This document shows, piece after piece, positions 22,900 to 32,600 of a stretch of 32,708 nt of DNA. Where the stretch lies: positions 1 to 32,708 of the forward strand of contig JBCBSS010000088.1 in NCBI GenBank assembly GCA_039819065.1, in the 5' to 3' direction. The position numbers and the translations under genes were made by a program. Every line of letters starts with the position of its first letter. Positions within the stretch are counted from its first letter, which is position 1. The notes under the pieces were generated by a model. That model saw only the letters and a program-made list of their open reading frames with translations. It did no database searches and was not told the origin of the DNA. Source of the DNA: JBCBSS01 sp039819065. GTDB lineage: Bacteria > Bacteroidota > Bacteroidia > Cytophagales > Cyclobacteriaceae.

Positions 22900-25552
22900 C
22901 AGGCGTCGCCATATGCATCAGCCTCCTAGATGGGCTGTCAGGTTTTTCGACTGGTATTGCCATCCTGGGCTCAGTGAAGAGATCAAAGGCGACTTGCTTG
23001 AGCAGTTCGAACATGATTTGGATACGATAGGGCCTACCAAAGCGCGCCGAAACTTTGTGTTACATGTGATTAAATTCTTCCATCCTAAGATTTATAAGCG
23101 TTCTTACTCATTTGCTAAACCCACTATTATGATGATGTTCTTAAGTTATTTGAAACTGGCCAAGCGAAGTATGATCAAGGATAAGGTGTACAGCGTGATA
23201 AATATTGCCGGGCTCAGTGTTGGTTTAGCCGCTGGGTTGATGATCACGATGCACATCATACATGAACTGAGCTATGACAAATTCCATGATAAGGCGGACC
23301 GTATTTATCGGGTGGCAGAGTTGGTCACGCAGGAGGGCGAGACAATAGAGAACTCAGCGAGCCTACCCATTCCTTTTGGTACCACTTTCCTCACCGATTA
23401 CCCTCAATTCAAGGTCACCAGGTTTTTCGAAACTTACAACAAAAGCCCGTTAATCAGCTGGGAAGAAGGTGATAAGCGCTTTTATGAAGATCAATTTTTA
23501 TTTACCGATTCCTCCTTTTTTGACATTTTCTCTTTTAAGCTGATCAAAGGCGATAAAGCAACGGCTTTGAAGGATGCACACGCAGTGGTACTCACCGAAT
23601 CCATGGCACGGAAGTATTTCGGTGATGTAGATCCTATAGGGAAGACCTTGAAGTACGAGAAGGATCATTTGCTTACGGTAACGGGTGTGATGGAAGATGT
23701 TCCTTCTAACTCACACTTCAAGTTCGATTTTCTAGCCTCTTTTCAAGAAACGGCGCAGGTACTAAAAGCGGGAGGTGTTGGCTCAGTGGGAGACAGTTGG
23801 TTCTGGAATCCATGTCATACTTATATGCGCTTACCAGAAGGTTTTCATACTTCAGATTTGGAAAACCTACTGACCGAGTTTACTCAAAAAAGAGTGCCGG
23901 AGAATCTCCGCTCGGACGCTTTGAGCATTTCATTTTACCCTCAGCCTTTGACTGATATTCATTTGCATTCTGACCTTTATCAAGAGTTTGAACCCAATGG
24001 CAGCGCAAGCAGTGTTTACTTTTCTGGTATCATTTCTTTTTTCATTCTGCTTATTGCCGGAGTCAACTTTGTGAATCTTTCTACAGCAAGAGCAGTAAGG
24101 AGATCAAGAGAGGTAGGTGTACGCAAATCGCTGGGCGCCAGAAGGTCCCAACTGATCTGGCAGTTTTTGGTCGAGTCAGTGCTGATTAGCGTGGAATCAA
24201 TGCTACTAGCCCTAGCCTTCATTTATTTGTTAGGGCCTTCCATGGAAAACCTGCTTCAGCTTCAACTGGGGATGGAAGTGATACTGAATCCTATTTTTCA
24301 TGTGGCGCTATGGAGCCTTGTTATATTATTGGGACTGACTGCAGGGGCTTATCCGGCTTTCATACTCTCCGGGTATAAACCCACAGTTATTTTTAGCGAT
24401 AGTACTAATAGGGCAGGAGTGCGCAGGTCTTCATGGGTAAGAGAGGGGTTGGTGATCTTCCAACTAAGCATTTCAACCTTCCTCATCATTGCGACGATCA
24501 TCGTTTTCAATCAGCGGGAATTCTTATTCAACAAGGACCTCGGTTTTGAAAAAGAAAACATCGTAATGTTTTCTATTCGTGGAACGGAACTGAAGGACAA
24601 CTTTGAAGTATTTCGTGGAGAGGTGCTGAAACATCCTAAGGTAGTGGAAGCTTCGGCCTTAGGATCGCCCCTTGGCGAAGATGCTTTGGTCACAAGGACT
24701 TATTTCGAAGGTATTGAAAATCATCTGAATGTCTACATGATTGCAGCCGATCCTAACTTTCTCAATACTTTTGGTTTTGAGGTAATAGAAGGACAAAAAC
24801 CCATTCCCGGGCAGCCGATTGAATATGATCGTTACTATGCTAATGAGACCTTTTTGGAGCTTTTCCCTGATTCATCGTTGGCTTCACTTCCCAGGTTAGT
24901 CGGGCGTAAGCGAGACCGCCAAGACCCCATCGTCGGTATCATCAAGGACTTCCATTTTTACTCTTTGCGTAGTGAAATTAAGCCGTTCTTATTCAGAGTG
25001 ATTCCGGCAAACCACCTTTCTTTTGCTGCTGTTAAAATTCAACCAGGCAGTACATTTAACACACTTAATTTTATCGAAGAAACTGGTCAAAAATTCATCG
25101 GTGAACAGCCAGTTGACTTTTTCTTTCTGGATGACAGGTTAGATCAATTGTATCAGAAGGAGCAACAAGCAAGTTTACTATTCGGGTATTTTGCTATGTT
25201 GGCCCTTATTATCACATGCTTAGGCCTCTTCAGTCTATCTTCCTATTTAGCCACACAAAAGACCAAAGAGATTAGTATTCGTAAAGTATTCGGGGCTTCC
25301 ATTGCCAATATACTGTCAAACATTTTTAAAGGATATCTTAAGTTAATCTTGGCGGCCTGTATTATCGTGGTTCCTTTAAGTTGGTTTATGATGAGCAATT
25401 GGCTACAACATTTTGCATACCATGTTGAACTGTCATGGTATACCATAGCCGTGGGGGTGATGGCTTCCGGGTTAATCGCGGTTGTTACGGTAAGTTTTCA
25501 GTCTATTAAGGCCGCTAGGACCAATCCTGCAGATAGTTTAAGACTAGAATGA
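22892..25552 (+). CDS. ABC transporter permease (MacB/FtsX type) with N-terminal prefix domain
   Basis: An 886-residue protein from ATG 22892, overlapping PadR by 8 bp. Residues 5-70 are the permease prefix domain (PPRWAVRFFDWYCHP, LSEEIKGDLLEQFEHDL). A first helix (VINIAGLSVGLAAGLMI) precedes a MacB periplasmic core domain (~125-365), FtsX domain 1 (375-500, with REVGVRKSLGARRSQLIWQFLVES), a second helix and periplasmic domain, and FtsX domain 2 (760-880, with KEISIRKVFGAS). No ATPase gene is adjacent, so the ATP-binding subunit must be elsewhere. Such permeases move lipoproteins, peptides or toxic amphiphiles across the envelope. Confidence 0.93.
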   Translation: MSSRRRHMHQPPRWAVRFFDWYCHPGLSEEIKGDLLEQFEHDLDTIGPTKARRNFVLHVIKFFHPKIYKRSYSFAKPTIMMMFLSYLKLAKRSMIKDKVYSVINIAGLSVGLAAGLMITMHIIHELSYDKFHDKADRIYRVAELVTQEGETIENSASLPIPFGTTFLTDYPQFKVTRFFETYNKSPLISWEEGDKRFYEDQFLFTDSSFFDIFSFKLIKGDKATALKDAHAVVLTESMARKYFGDVDPIGKTLKYEKDHLLTVTGVMEDVPSNSHFKFDFLASFQETAQVLKAGGVGSVGDSWFWNPCHTYMRLPEGFHTSDLENLLTEFTQKRVPENLRSDALSISFYPQPLTDIHLHSDLYQEFEPNGSASSVYFSGIISFFILLIAGVNFVNLSTARAVRRSREVGVRKSLGARRSQLIWQFLVESVLISVESMLLALAFIYLLGPSMENLLQLQLGMEVILNPIFHVALWSLVILLGLTAGAYPAFILSGYKPTVIFSDSTNRAGVRRSSWVREGLVIFQLSISTFLIIATIIVFNQREFLFNKDLGFEKENIVMFSIRGTELKDNFEVFRGEVLKHPKVVEASALGSPLGEDALVTRTYFEGIENHLNVYMIAADPNFLNTFGFEVIEGQKPIPGQPIEYDRYYANETFLELFPDSSLASLPRLVGRKRDRQDPIVGIIKDFHFYSLRSEIKPFLFRVIPANHLSFAAVKIQPGSTFNTLNFIEETGQKFIGEQPVDFFFLDDRLDQLYQKEQQASLLFGYFAMLALIITCLGLFSLSSYLATQKTKEISIRKVFGASIANILSNIFKGYLKLILAACIIVVPLSWFMMSNWLQHFAYHVELSWYTIAVGVMASGLIAVVTVSFQSIKAARTNPADSLRLE

Positions 25553-26202
25553 CAGGTGGACTATAAGTTTGTTCTTTGATACTAGTGATCTTTTTGACAC
25601 TCAAGATTGAACTTGCTGCTAACTGGACAACCCCCAATTGATTTGTCGATGATATCAAGTATTTCTCCGTGTGTTTCAAGATCCATTATGTTCAAAGCCC
25701 TTACTCCTGATAGCTTCTCGATCAGCTGAACCTCCGCTTCTGTATTAGTTGCCACACCGCTGACAAGGTCCGGTTTTAGTCCAAAAGCTTTCATTACACC
25801 TATAAGCCATATTGATCACTGGCACAAAGCACCTTGGCTTTGATCTGCTTGCCTATCATGTCTATGGCCGTTTTGTACGGTATACTTAATATCCCGAGTC
25901 ATTCCCAAAACACCCTTCTTATAGCAAGGTTCAGGACAGCTAACCAGATATACAAACCTGACGGAACGACTATGCTTGAAGGATTCAAGAACACATTGGA
26001 TCATTATAATCCATTCATTTCTTAAAATATAAAATATTACTTTTTATTTTTCTCTTAAGGCATCTTGTTAATTTTTTTATAATTAAAAATATATTTATTT
26101 TAATATTATGGTTGAATACTGAAGAAGCTATCAGTTAAGCTGACCAGCATTGGCCGATTCAGACGAAAAGATTCAGTCACACTATCTTAAGTAAAATAAT
26201 AG
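25553..26202. other. 650-bp gap with broken gene and AT-rich leader
   Basis: Holds a probable pseudogene on the minus strand (25582-26004) and, from about 26025 to 26110, a very AT-rich tract with runs of A and T just upstream of the Lnt gene. The AT-rich part may act as a promoter-proximal bend; no perfect -7 box was found in it. Confidence 0.6.
25582..26004 (-). pseudogene. Probable broken gene of unknown family
   Basis: Three pieces on the minus strand look protein-like but are in different frames. From 26004 one frame reads through VYLVSCPEPCYKKGVLG. From about 25898 to 25803 another frame gives 32 codons with AIDMIGKQIKAKVLCASDQYG, bounded by stops. From 25794 to 25582 the first frame returns with FGLKPDLVSGVATNTEAEVQLIEKLSGV and runs to a stop after VSSKFNLECQKDH. 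An in-frame TGA at 25818-25816 interrupts the first frame. The simplest view is one gene with two compensating frameshifts. I do not recognise the family; a real short gene at 25582-25794 alone remains possible. Confidence 0.45.
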
Positions 26203-27810
26203 ATGAGAAACCAGCACTTTCTACTGAGCCTTTTACTGCCGTTACTATCTACCCTTTTGTTTTGGCTTGCGTGGCCTCCTATGGCCGCAGTGATATGCTT
26301 GTTTGTCGCGATCGTTCCTTTATTGTTTATCCACCAATTTTATAAGAAGCAACAGCTATCTGCAATGAAATTTCTCTTGCTAGTTTATTGCACACTTGTA
26401 CTTTGGCATTTGGTTACGACCTATTGGCTTTATAATACAACCGTGACCGGTACAATTCTGATACATTTGTTGAATCCGATATTGCTTACCATTCCATGGT
26501 GGGTGTTTTTGATATTCGACAATAGATTCGGATCCCATGTGGGATATATGGCTTTAGTCAGTTCTTGGCTATCTATAGAATACTTGCACCACAATTGGCA
26601 GTTGGCATTTCCATACTTAACTCTCGGTAATGGACTGTCAAAATATCCAATCTTGATCCAGTTTTACGAATATACAGGTGTATTAGGCGGGTCGCTATGG
26701 GTGTTGGTAGTCAATATTGCCATCTTTCAATTGCTTAGGAAATTACTCAACGGAGGGTATGTAGTTTATGGGCCCAAAGCACTGATAGGTCCTATGGCAA
26801 TTGTGTTTGTGCCACTTTTGTTATCTGGGATCATCTACTATAGCTATGACGAAAAGGGTAGGGATGTGGAGGTCTTGGTTGTGCATCCTAATACAGATTG
26901 CCGATACGAGAAATACGAGGTGAGCAGCGATCAATTGATTGATAAATACCTGGGCTTGACTTTCAACAAGTTGAGTCAAAACACTGATTACATCTTATGG
27001 CCTGAGACAGCTGTTACGGATGCCGGATGGATTGAGGACATGAGTTCTAACCCCTTGTTCACAAAGCTACTGGACACACTCAAAGATTACCCGAAAGCCA
27101 AGCTGGTCACCGGAGCGGTGCTTTACGAAAGGTCGATTGACAATGGTATGGCGGAGAATGCACATGACATCAGGTTTGCGGATCATCTCGATATGTGGTA
27201 TTACACATATAATGCTTCTTTTCAATTGAATCCAGCACAAAACACATTGGATTTTCGGACTAAAGACAAACTAGTCCCGATGGAAGAGACCATTCCTTAT
27301 GCAAGGGAGTTTTCTTTAATCAGTAGCATAGTGCCCAGCTTAGGAGGCTACCTGTTTGCAAGCCGCCCGGAATATAGTAAGGTGTTTAACAGTGGTGATG
27401 GCAAAGGGGTAGCTTCTATGATTTGCTACGAGTCATTATTCGGTAGTTTCATTGCCAAACATGTGAATAAAGGTGCTAACCTAATTTTCATATCACTGAA
27501 TGAAGGTTGGTATAAGCACTTGACAGGTGCCTCGCAATTCTTGCATTATGCCTCTGTGCGAGCTATTGAAAATAGAAGAAGTGTGGCAAGGTCATCCAAT
27601 GATGGTATTTCTGCATTCATCAATCAGAAAGGGGAGATCCTAAACAGATTTGGTTCATTCAAACCTGCTTCAATCATTCAATCTATTAAAGCCAATCGAA
27701 AGAAAACCTTTTACACTGTTTTTGGGGATTACATCGGAGTGATAGCTATCGCTGTATCTCTTCTCTTATTGATAAGACTTGCTGTAAGCAAACTCTTCGT
27801 GCGTAACTAA
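26203..27810 (+). CDS. lnt: Apolipoprotein N-acyltransferase
   Basis: A 535-residue protein from ATG 26203. N-terminal helices span residues 8-48, 55-80, 85-106, 113-126, 155-178 and about 195-213, then a nitrilase-fold domain begins with VEVLVVHPN. The catalytic triad is in place: E268 in LWPETA, K354 in the TKDKLVP segment and C408 in MICYES. The downstream SLNEGWYKH-x-x-x-x-x-QFLHYASVRAIENRR and SSNDGISAFIN match the family end. It transfers the third acyl chain to the N-terminal cysteine of lipoproteins at the inner membrane. A final helix (~515-530) closes the protein. It is 13 bp upstream of the T9SS-sorted protein. Confidence 0.92.
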   Translation: MRNQHFLLSLLLPLLSTLLFWLAWPPMAAVICLFVAIVPLLFIHQFYKKQQLSAMKFLLLVYCTLVLWHLVTTYWLYNTTVTGTILIHLLNPILLTIPWWVFLIFDNRFGSHVGYMALVSSWLSIEYLHHNWQLAFPYLTLGNGLSKYPILIQFYEYTGVLGGSLWVLVVNIAIFQLLRKLLNGGYVVYGPKALIGPMAIVFVPLLLSGIIYYSYDEKGRDVEVLVVHPNTDCRYEKYEVSSDQLIDKYLGLTFNKLSQNTDYILWPETAVTDAGWIEDMSSNPLFTKLLDTLKDYPKAKLVTGAVLYERSIDNGMAENAHDIRFADHLDMWYYTYNASFQLNPAQNTLDFRTKDKLVPMEETIPYAREFSLISSIVPSLGGYLFASRPEYSKVFNSGDGKGVASMICYESLFGSFIAKHVNKGANLIFISLNEGWYKHLTGASQFLHYASVRAIENRRSVARSSNDGISAFINQKGEILNRFGSFKPASIIQSIKANRKKTFYTVFGDYIGVIAIAVSLLLLIRLAVSKLFVRN

Positions 27811-27823
27811 ATAAACTATCCAT

Positions 27824-28492
27824 ATGAAAAGACAGATTACTTTGTTGTTAATGGCCATTATAATACATTGTGGCTTGTATGCAGGAGGGCCACCCCCACC
27901 AGTGATTGAAGGTCCAAATGCAGTCGTTTTATCTTCTAGCCCAGCTCCTTCGAGCGGCAGCTTCGGCTTGATTGTCAATAGTACTTATGCTAACCAAAGG
28001 GGTGGCCTATCCAATGTAAATTGGGGTTGGACCAGTGGCTCTCCTTTGTTCGTCAGTGGGAATTCCCTTATATTGGATTTTAACGTCCCGCCACTTTCTT
28101 TTAGTGGTGGTAGTGTCGTTATATCAGCCCGTTCTGATTATAACAATGGTTCATCACATCTGGCCGAATTCATTTGCCAGGTGATCAAACCATTTACACC
28201 ATCTGCTAATCCGGGTGAAGAAATTCCTTCTGCGCCCGTAGATGATGTATTGCTGTTCTATCCTAATCCAAACGACGGGCGTTTTTCTCTCATGCTTAAT
28301 CTAAACATGGAATCGCAGGTTAAGATAAGAGTGACAGATCTCAGTGGGAAAGAAGTATATGCTTCGGATGAGGTTGGAGCTATGGGCGCTTTCCAAAAGT
28401 CTATCGAGCTAGACAAAGTAAAACAGGGAGCTTATATTCTGAAAGTTAATATTGGTGACTCGGTGATTTCCGAACGTATCATTATTGACTAA
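27824..28492 (+). CDS. T9SS type A sorting domain-containing secreted protein
   Basis: A 222-residue protein from ATG 27824. Signal peptide MKRQITLLLMAIIIHCGLYA, then a short proline-rich stretch (GGPPPPVIEGP). The middle (35-125) is beta-rich and Ser/Gly-rich with no known fold. Residues 143-222 are the type A sorting domain for the type IX (Por) system: FYPNPNDGRF at 145-154, VTDLSGKEVYA, QGAYILKVNIGDSVISERIIID. It should be exported across the outer membrane and attached or released. The small unknown passenger makes its function open. Confidence 0.93.
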   Translation: MKRQITLLLMAIIIHCGLYAGGPPPPVIEGPNAVVLSSSPAPSSGSFGLIVNSTYANQRGGLSNVNWGWTSGSPLFVSGNSLILDFNVPPLSFSGGSVVISARSDYNNGSSHLAEFICQVIKPFTPSANPGEEIPSAPVDDVLLFYPNPNDGRFSLMLNLNMESQVKIRVTDLSGKEVYASDEVGAMGAFQKSIELDKVKQGAYILKVNIGDSVISERIIID

Positions 28493-28506
28493 TTTCTAAG
28501 CTTACT

Positions 28507-28547
28507 GAATGGCTACAGGTATATCAAATATGTATATGTAGCCATTC
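28507..28547. terminator. Stem-loop between convergent genes
   Basis: GAATGGCTACA (28507-28517) faces TGTAGCCATTC (28537-28547), an 11-bp perfect stem with a 19-nt AT-rich loop, between the stops of the T9SS protein and the AsmA gene. It most likely acts as a bidirectional terminator; no U-tract is seen on either side. Confidence 0.6.
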
Positions 28548-28561
28548 CTTCCTTCGGAAAC

Positions 28562-31500
28562 TTACTTTGATTTCTTTTTCTTCTTTTTGTCTTTGCCAAG
28601 AGAAATCCTGTAATCTTCAGGGTTTCCAGTAATTTTCAGGTTAAGAAACCTCACACGTTTATCTTCATCGCGGAATTCTATTTCATCTACTTGTTCTGGG
28701 TCAACTTCCTCCTTTTTCCCGCCAAAGAGTTTTTGGGAAGCCGCCCGAGTCACAACCTTCCAAGGCACCCGGAGGTAGTATTCCATATCCAAGGTGGTGT
28801 CCATATCCTGCTTGCCCGATACTTCGAAGTAACCGAGCGACGTATTGATTTTCATATTGGGAATAGTCAATGTCCCATCTTCGATATCCAAATGATTATT
28901 GAGGGTATCGAATCTCACCCTATTGAGGTTTTTGTCCTTGAAGTAAGATGACATCGCCTCGAAGGCAGTGTAGTTGTTGAGGCTTCCATCCACGACCCGC
29001 ATGTCTATATGTATTTCCGAATCGTCTATAATGGGAACGAGATCTTTATGCATGTGTATTTGACCCGTGATATTACCGCTCAGTCTGCCGTGCAGATTTT
29101 CAGAAACAAGATGATCCTGTCCAAAATTCTCGAACTTGAAAAGCAACTGATCCAGGTCTACGCCATAGACGTTCATAACAGGGCTCAGATAGATCTCTTT
29201 GGGGTTAGAACCGTTGAAATAGCCCTTGAGGTCCATTCTACCGCCGGCAGCAGCCAGTGACATGGTATCTACATAGATATAGTGGTTAGGTTGCATCCTC
29301 GCTTTCAGGAAGAAGTCATCTATCAGATAACGGTGATAGTTCAACTTCTTGATGTCAAAATCGAAGGTCATGTTAGAGAATGGCACTTCGAAAATGTTGA
29401 AACCAGCTTCATGGTCTTCTGGCGTGATTACTTTATCGGCAGGCGGTGGGTTATAGGCAAAAATCTCATCGAAATCGAGATGAGAAGCGATTAGCTCGAA
29501 GTGATTGTCTCGCTTTTGTATAGTGGTGTCTTCACCAAGATAATAGCGCAGAGAGGTTTGAAACTCACTCTTCCCTAGTTTGCCTCTGAGATTTTCTACC
29601 AACAGATGTTCACCTTCATAGTGTACCCTGCCTTTGAATTTCTCGAAGCGCATGTCGTGCACCTTCATCTTTGCTTCTAGCTGATCAATACTGATATCTG
29701 ACGATTTAAGTCCTTTGTCGAAATGCAGATCGGCAAAGCCATGTACTTTGAGGTCTCTGAATTCTTCATGTCGATAATCCTCAGGAACATAATTCTCTCC
29801 ACCATAGGAAAACAAATCTTGAAGTTGTAGCAGAGTAGAGTTGAGGCTGAATTCTACCCGCGTATCGCCTAAAGGGTCATCTGAAAACCATAAGTCATAG
29901 TTCTTCAATCTTCCGTTAAAGTGAAAATCACTTTTGTCAATCATTCCCGTGAAATCGATGATTCTGAAGTCCTCATCATCTACATAGACATCCGCGTGAA
30001 AATCATGCAATGTATGGGGGTAGTTGGTGAACTTTGCATATAAACTCTCAATAAAGAACTCACCTATAGGCAAGTTAGGAGACTCGGTAAATGCCTTAGC
30101 GGAGCTGTTGAACCTGAATTTCATGCTCATATTCTGGATCTGCTCATTCATGCCTTTTCCTGTACTGTCCGCCTGAGTCATTTCCGCTATATCCAACATA
30201 TTTGATTTGATGTCGAGATCTGCATCTACCAGGATATCCGTGTGGTGTAGAATGGCAGGCAAATCGGTGATGCTCGCTGTGAATTCAAGGTCTGAATTGC
30301 CCATTTTAATCGAGAACCTATCTATTGTCGCTTCGTGTCCATCCATACTCGCTTTGATATCCAAATCATCAATGGGTAGATGGAATGCATCAGACTTGAA
30401 ACTCAGATCTTTTACCTCCAACTCCGTGAAATAGGATTCATTAAGGCGTTCAATGCTTCTTTCGGGATTGGCTAGATCAATAATGTCATGAAAGTTCATC
30501 GTCAATGAAATACTGCCGCTGGTATTTGTCAATCCGTCGATATTGAAAAAATCAGCTAGAAAATCCAGGTCAAATTCGGATGCCACCTGCATTTCTATTT
30601 CTGGTGATTCGAAGTTTTTAACATCGAGATTAGCTCGGAATTCACCGGCCTCGGGTTTCGCTGAAAAGTCAGTCAACTTGAAGGCCATGGTGGATGCATC
30701 GTGATTCTCTCCGGTGGTGAAATGTGCTTTAAAGAATAGGTCCTCTATCTTCTTATTGGAAACGGTGTTGTTGATAAAAGCTTCCTCACAACCAAAAGTT
30801 GCCTCGACCAATGGGTTATGGCCGTTGATTGATTTACCCTTTACGGAAGCTTCAAAGAATATCTTTCCGCCATTGTCATATCGCTGTAGAATTGGGTTGA
30901 GCTCTTCAGGTGCGAAGGCAAGAAATAGATCGAAGTTGGGTTTATTGCCTGTAAAGGTAAGGTCGAGGTTCATATCGTCCTCGATATCGATGTTGCCCTC
31001 TACCAGGAATAGGGCCTTTTCTAGTAGTAATTCAGACAATTGAATGCTCAATACACCATCGGCCGTGGTGTAATCAAAACGCGTTAACAAATCGACGTGC
31101 TTGTTATGAACGAAAGTGGTGTCATCATCAATAATCAGATTGAGTATCAATTGAGTTTCGAGAGATATCTTTACGTGATCCGGGCTTGTACTGAACTCAG
31201 ACACGGCATCATCTATGAAGGCTTCCACCAACACATTGTTTTCCTCGTTCAGTTTAAGCAAGTCGATGTCCACTAAATGGATGCCTTTTAAATCCATGTG
31301 AAATTCTTCACCGGTGTCTTCTATCTCTTTTTCTGTCGTAAGGGCATTACTGATGTTAAATGAGCCATCCTTGTGCTGTACCAGTTTTACAAAGCCATTT
31401 TGCAACTTGAGTGATTTGATTTCCACTGTTCCGCTCAACAGTGTGATCAGGTCAAAACCCAGATAAACATCTTTAATATCTAATAACACCTCGGAAGTTT

Positions 31501-31753
31501 TCGATTTCCCTTCATATATTTTTACCTCTTCCAAATCGATGGAGATGTATGGGAAATTGGCAAAAGGAGAGATGTGCGTGTCTTTTATTTCCAGCCGGCC
31601 ACTGAAATCTTCATTGACCGTGGTGATAAACTCCTGTACGATGTCATCCTGCTTGAAATAGATAACAGTGGAGGAGACGCCAATAAAAAGCACTATCAAT
31701 ACCAAAAATCCGATAATGATGCGTTTCCAAAGTCTTTTCTTACTTTTTGCCAT
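28562..31753 (-). CDS. AsmA-family inner-membrane-anchored envelope protein
   Basis: A 1063-residue protein from ATG 31753. Residues 10-32 are one membrane anchor (IIIGFLVLIVLFIGVSSTVIY) preceded by KKRLWKR. After it comes the AsmA N-terminal pattern LEIKDTHISPFANFPYISIDLEEVKIYEG, followed by a long repeated-strand region and the AsmA-like C-terminal part (DGTLTIPNMKINTSLGYFEVSGKQDMDTTLDMEYYLRVPWK). The tail is a run of lysines. AsmA/TamB/YhdP relatives form long beta-grooves that carry phospholipid between the membranes. The length fits Bacteroidota AsmA proteins. It is transcribed alone and convergent with the T9SS gene. Confidence 0.9.
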   Translation of the reverse strand: MAKSKKRLWKRIIIGFLVLIVLFIGVSSTVIYFKQDDIVQEFITTVNEDFSGRLEIKDTHISPFANFPYISIDLEEVKIYEGKSKTSEVLLDIKDVYLGFDLITLLSGTVEIKSLKLQNGFVKLVQHKDGSFNISNALTTEKEIEDTGEEFHMDLKGIHLVDIDLLKLNEENNVLVEAFIDDAVSEFSTSPDHVKISLETQLILNLIIDDDTTFVHNKHVDLLTRFDYTTADGVLSIQLSELLLEKALFLVEGNIDIEDDMNLDLTFTGNKPNFDLFLAFAPEELNPILQRYDNGGKIFFEASVKGKSINGHNPLVEATFGCEEAFINNTVSNKKIEDLFFKAHFTTGENHDASTMAFKLTDFSAKPEAGEFRANLDVKNFESPEIEMQVASEFDLDFLADFFNIDGLTNTSGSISLTMNFHDIIDLANPERSIERLNESYFTELEVKDLSFKSDAFHLPIDDLDIKASMDGHEATIDRFSIKMGNSDLEFTASITDLPAILHHTDILVDADLDIKSNMLDIAEMTQADSTGKGMNEQIQNMSMKFRFNSSAKAFTESPNLPIGEFFIESLYAKFTNYPHTLHDFHADVYVDDEDFRIIDFTGMIDKSDFHFNGRLKNYDLWFSDDPLGDTRVEFSLNSTLLQLQDLFSYGGENYVPEDYRHEEFRDLKVHGFADLHFDKGLKSSDISIDQLEAKMKVHDMRFEKFKGRVHYEGEHLLVENLRGKLGKSEFQTSLRYYLGEDTTIQKRDNHFELIASHLDFDEIFAYNPPPADKVITPEDHEAGFNIFEVPFSNMTFDFDIKKLNYHRYLIDDFFLKARMQPNHYIYVDTMSLAAAGGRMDLKGYFNGSNPKEIYLSPVMNVYGVDLDQLLFKFENFGQDHLVSENLHGRLSGNITGQIHMHKDLVPIIDDSEIHIDMRVVDGSLNNYTAFEAMSSYFKDKNLNRVRFDTLNNHLDIEDGTLTIPNMKINTSLGYFEVSGKQDMDTTLDMEYYLRVPWKVVTRAASQKLFGGKKEEVDPEQVDEIEFRDEDKRVRFLNLKITGNPEDYRISLGKDKKKKKKSK

Positions 31754-31931
31754 AACGTTGCCGACTTGATCCAGTGTTTATATGCAAGATAGGCGTCAGA
31801 GGAGAATAATGCCACCTTGGATTTTAGAACAACGGGTAGAATTTAATGTTTTGTGGGTTTTATTGTGGTTGGTGAAGGTAGAAGAAAAAGGATTTCTAAA
31901 AATCTATTGTCACTTTAACCATATATAAGCT

Positions 31932-32600
31932 TTACCTCTCTGATGTTTCAACCGACCTTTCACTTTTTAACCTTTTGAAATATCCTTGCTCGGTCAATTC
32001 AAATATATCAGTGATGGTGCCGGTAATGAAGACATTTTCACTTTGTACCCATTGACCTTGAAAAGTGTGTTTAACTTCAATTAGCCCCTGATCGTTGATC
32101 GATGACTCTATAACATGGGCATCAACTCTGTTTCCTTCAACTGTCAAGCAGTCGATGAGTTCGCCTTTAGTGTTGAAAGAAAAGAGAGTGATAAAACTGT
32201 CAGTTTCATCACTTTTCCTTAATGGCAGTATGACGAAGTTTTCGAAGTTCAGGCTATAGCCAAATAAATCAGGTTCGTAACCCTCTTCTATTGGATATTC
32301 TTTATAGTCAGTATAGTCATAAAAATGGGAGTAGTCTTCATTTTTGATACAACTAAAAAAGTTTTGGAGAAACTCATTGCCAATTCTCTTTTGCGGCTTA
32401 TCTAAGCCAAAAGTGTCGTCCCCTTCATTATGAAAGTATAAACTAAACTGGACTGTGTCTAAGCCCTCCATCAGGGTTTTGAATTGATCATTTTGAATCG
32501 AAGTGAGGTCGAATTTGATTTCAGCCTCCGCTTTTTGATTGGTGCACCCATTGATAGTTAACAAAAATACGCTGACGGTCAGAAATACTAAAGTCTTCAT
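31932..32600 (-). CDS. Lipoprotein of unknown function
   Basis: A 222-residue protein from ATG 32600. The leader MKTLVFLTVSVFLLTINGC ends in a lipobox-like INGC, with lipidated cysteine at 19, followed by a short polar linker. The mature part is acidic and mixed in structure (FKTLMEGLDTVQFSLYF, FENFVILPLRKSDETDSFITLFSF, a late strand ENVFITGTITDIFELTEQGYFKRL). No family recognised. The last 108 bp of the window beyond it hold no credible gene. Confidence 0.8.
   Translation of the reverse strand: MKTLVFLTVSVFLLTINGCTNQKAEAEIKFDLTSIQNDQFKTLMEGLDTVQFSLYFHNEGDDTFGLDKPQKRIGNEFLQNFFSCIKNEDYSHFYDYTDYKEYPIEEGYEPDLFGYSLNFENFVILPLRKSDETDSFITLFSFNTKGELIDCLTVEGNRVDAHVIESSINDQGLIEVKHTFQGQWVQSENVFITGTITDIFELTEQGYFKRLKSERSVETSER

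Noticed and set aside
25834..26025. 63-codon open frame on the plus strand with a plausible C-terminus
   Set aside because: It overlaps the minus-strand broken gene, whose fragments look more protein-like; judged a chance frame, though not excluded.
26025..26110. AT-rich tract as a replication origin
   Set aside because: No DnaA-box cluster or dnaA/dnaN neighbours seen; an AT-rich promoter-proximal region is simpler.
28691..31792. Several plus-strand open frames of 60-110 codons
   Set aside because: All are antisense shadows of the AsmA-family gene.
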